A DNA stretch of 6,963 bases, from positions 3,376-10,338 of the forward strand of contig JAQUGU010000045.1 of NCBI GenBank assembly GCA_028683995.1. The letters run 5' to 3'. This DNA comes from Syntrophomonadaceae bacterium. Its GTDB lineage: Bacteria > Bacillota > Syntrophomonadia > Syntrophomonadales > Syntrophomonadaceae. A program made the position numbers and the translations under genes. The notes under the pieces are model-generated. The model saw nothing but the letters and a program-made list of their open reading frames with translations, was not told the DNA's origin and did not search any database. Of the stretch, positions 6,207 through 6,963 are shown piece after piece (positions within the stretch are counted from its first letter, which is position 1; the number at the start of each line of letters is the position of its first letter).

Positions 6207-6866
6207 ATGAAGGTAAGAGACCGTATGGCTACCGGTGTCAAGACCGTGGATATGGAGAACAGTATTACCGAGGCTTTTCGTTTGATGAAGGATAATAACA
6301 TTCGCCGCTTACCGGTGATGGATAAAGGTAAACTGACGGGAATAGTAACCCTGACCGACCTTAACCAGGCCTCTCCCTCGTCAGCTACCTCGCTCAGTAT
6401 TCATGAGCTTAACTATTTGCTGGCCAAGACTAAAATCCGGGATATTATCCCTAAAAAACAAAAGCTGATTACCATTGGCCCGGAAAACTATATTGAGACA
6501 GCCGCTAAAATTATGCGGGAGAACACCATCAGCGGCTTACCCGTAGTAGAAGATGGCAAACTGGTAGGGATCGTAACGGAAACGGATATTTTTGACGCCC
6601 TTATCGATATACTGGGGGTTAGAAGACAACATACCCGTATAGATATCTTTCTTAAGGACCCACCCGGCAGTATAGCTGAAGTTACCGGGTTGGTTGCCGC
6701 TCGGGGAATTAACATAATCAATACGGTAGTATATTACGAGAAGAGAAAAGGTAAATATAAAATGATTCTGCGCATGGAAGAGTTAAACTATGAACCGGTA
6801 GTAGCAGAATTAAAAGATAAAGGCTATGAGGTGGAGTCAGTTATAGTTCGGGATGGAAATGATTAG
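6207..6866 (+). CDS. CBS-domain pair plus ACT domain protein (AcuB-like)
   Basis: This is a 219-residue soluble protein. CBS domain 1 spans about 1-55 (VRDRMATGVKTV, then RRLPVMDKGKLTGIVTLTDL, 33-52) and CBS domain 2 about 76-133 (IRDIIP, then SGLPVVEDGKLVGIVTETDI, 109-128). CBS pairs usually bind AMP, ATP or related nucleotides in the cleft between them. The C-terminal ACT domain (about 142-215) starts RIDIFLKDPPGSIAEVTGLVA (144-164) and carries the ACT hallmark of Asp/Pro-Gly-Ser before a helix; ACT domains usually bind amino acids. The architecture is that of AcuB-like proteins, named for the Bacillus acetoin-utilisation gene, but no acetoin genes are nearby, so the symbol is withheld. ATG at 6207 has AAGGGGG upstream (6188-6194). 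The neighbouring livF, 211 bases upstream, makes a branched-chain amino acid a reasonable ligand guess. No enzyme domain is present; a regulatory or sensor role is inferred. Confidence 0.9.
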   Translation: MKVRDRMATGVKTVDMENSITEAFRLMKDNNIRRLPVMDKGKLTGIVTLTDLNQASPSSATSLSIHELNYLLAKTKIRDIIPKKQKLITIGPENYIETAAKIMRENTISGLPVVEDGKLVGIVTETDIFDALIDILGVRRQHTRIDIFLKDPPGSIAEVTGLVAARGINIINTVVYYEKRKGKYKMILRMEELNYEPVVAELKDKGYEVESVIVRDGND

Positions 6867-6938
6867 TAAGAAAAAATAATTTTTGACGCGGCAACCTTAA
6901 TTGTGATACCCGCAGGTTGAAACCGTAGAACAGTCATG

Positions 6939-6963
6939 TGTAGGGAACGGCCCCTGTGCCGTT
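6939..6963 (+). repeat. Dispersed hairpin repeat, copy 2 (plus orientation, cut by window end)
   Basis: The sequence reads TGTAGGG (6939-6945), arm AACGG (6946-6950), CCCCTGTG (6951-6958), arm CCGTT (6959-6963), and is cut by the window edge. The arms are perfectly complementary. The constants TGTAGGG and CCCCTGTG are identical to those of the minus-strand unit at 37-63, while the arms differ. It lies 72 bases after the CBS-ACT stop. Bases 6867-6938 before it hold no gene and only an A/T-rich run. Confidence 0.72.

Noticed and set aside
6870..6884. Possible terminator after the CBS-ACT gene (AAAAAATAATTTTT)
   Set aside because: The inverted repeat is purely A/T with no G/C stem, too weak to call an intrinsic terminator.
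6883..6910. Possible rightward promoter (TTGACG with GATACC, 16-base spacer)
   Set aside because: The -35 is good, but the -10 matches poorly and no gene can be seen downstream before the window ends.

Overview
The window reads as chromosomal DNA of an anaerobic, clostridia-type member of the Bacillota. The basis is strong AGGAGG-type ribosome binding sites, GTG as well as ATG starts, tightly overlapping genes, moderate G+C, a SelB protein of clostridial type, and oxygen-sensitive 2-hydroxyacyl-CoA-dehydratase-type activator proteins. The organism cannot be named from this alone. All six protein genes lie on the + strand. No rRNA, tRNA, CRISPR array, insertion sequence or phage gene is visible.

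Bases 1-169 are non-coding as far as can be seen. They hold a small hairpin, a dispersed-repeat hairpin (37-63), a candidate promoter (107-135) and a hairpin just before the first ribosome binding site. Then comes a compact cluster: selB (170-2068), the selenocysteine-specific elongation factor; after 39 bases, two paralogous cysteine-containing proteins of the DUF2229/HgdB-like group (2108-3100 and 3097-4203); and an HgdC/BadF-type ATPase activase with an additional cysteine-rich tail (4200-5162). The last three genes overlap by 4 bases each (GTGA, ATGA), so they are almost certainly translationally coupled and act together. They look like the separated parts of the very large (about 1400-residue) fused 'acyl-CoA dehydratase activase' proteins of other anaerobes. 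No recognisable HgdA/HgdB catalytic pair is beside them and the substrate is unknown. This is the most interesting system in the window.

A 128-base gap leads to livF (5291-5995), the second ATPase of a branched-chain amino acid ABC transporter, without livG/H/M/K on its upstream side. A 211-base intergenic stretch (5996-6206) with a repeat-like segment and small palindromes precedes a CBS-CBS-ACT protein (6207-6866), probably a cytosolic nucleotide and amino-acid sensor. The window ends in a second copy of the 5' hairpin repeat, in opposite orientation and with a different but self-complementary stem. The two copies share their constant segments and differ by paired changes in the arms, so they belong to one structured repeat family.

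Functionally, selB shows that the organism inserts selenocysteine. The three-gene activase cluster points to ATP-driven low-potential electron transfer to Fe-S proteins. livF plus the CBS-ACT gene suggest amino-acid uptake and sensing. Together this fits amino-acid fermenting or syntrophic anaerobes, but that lifestyle is inference.
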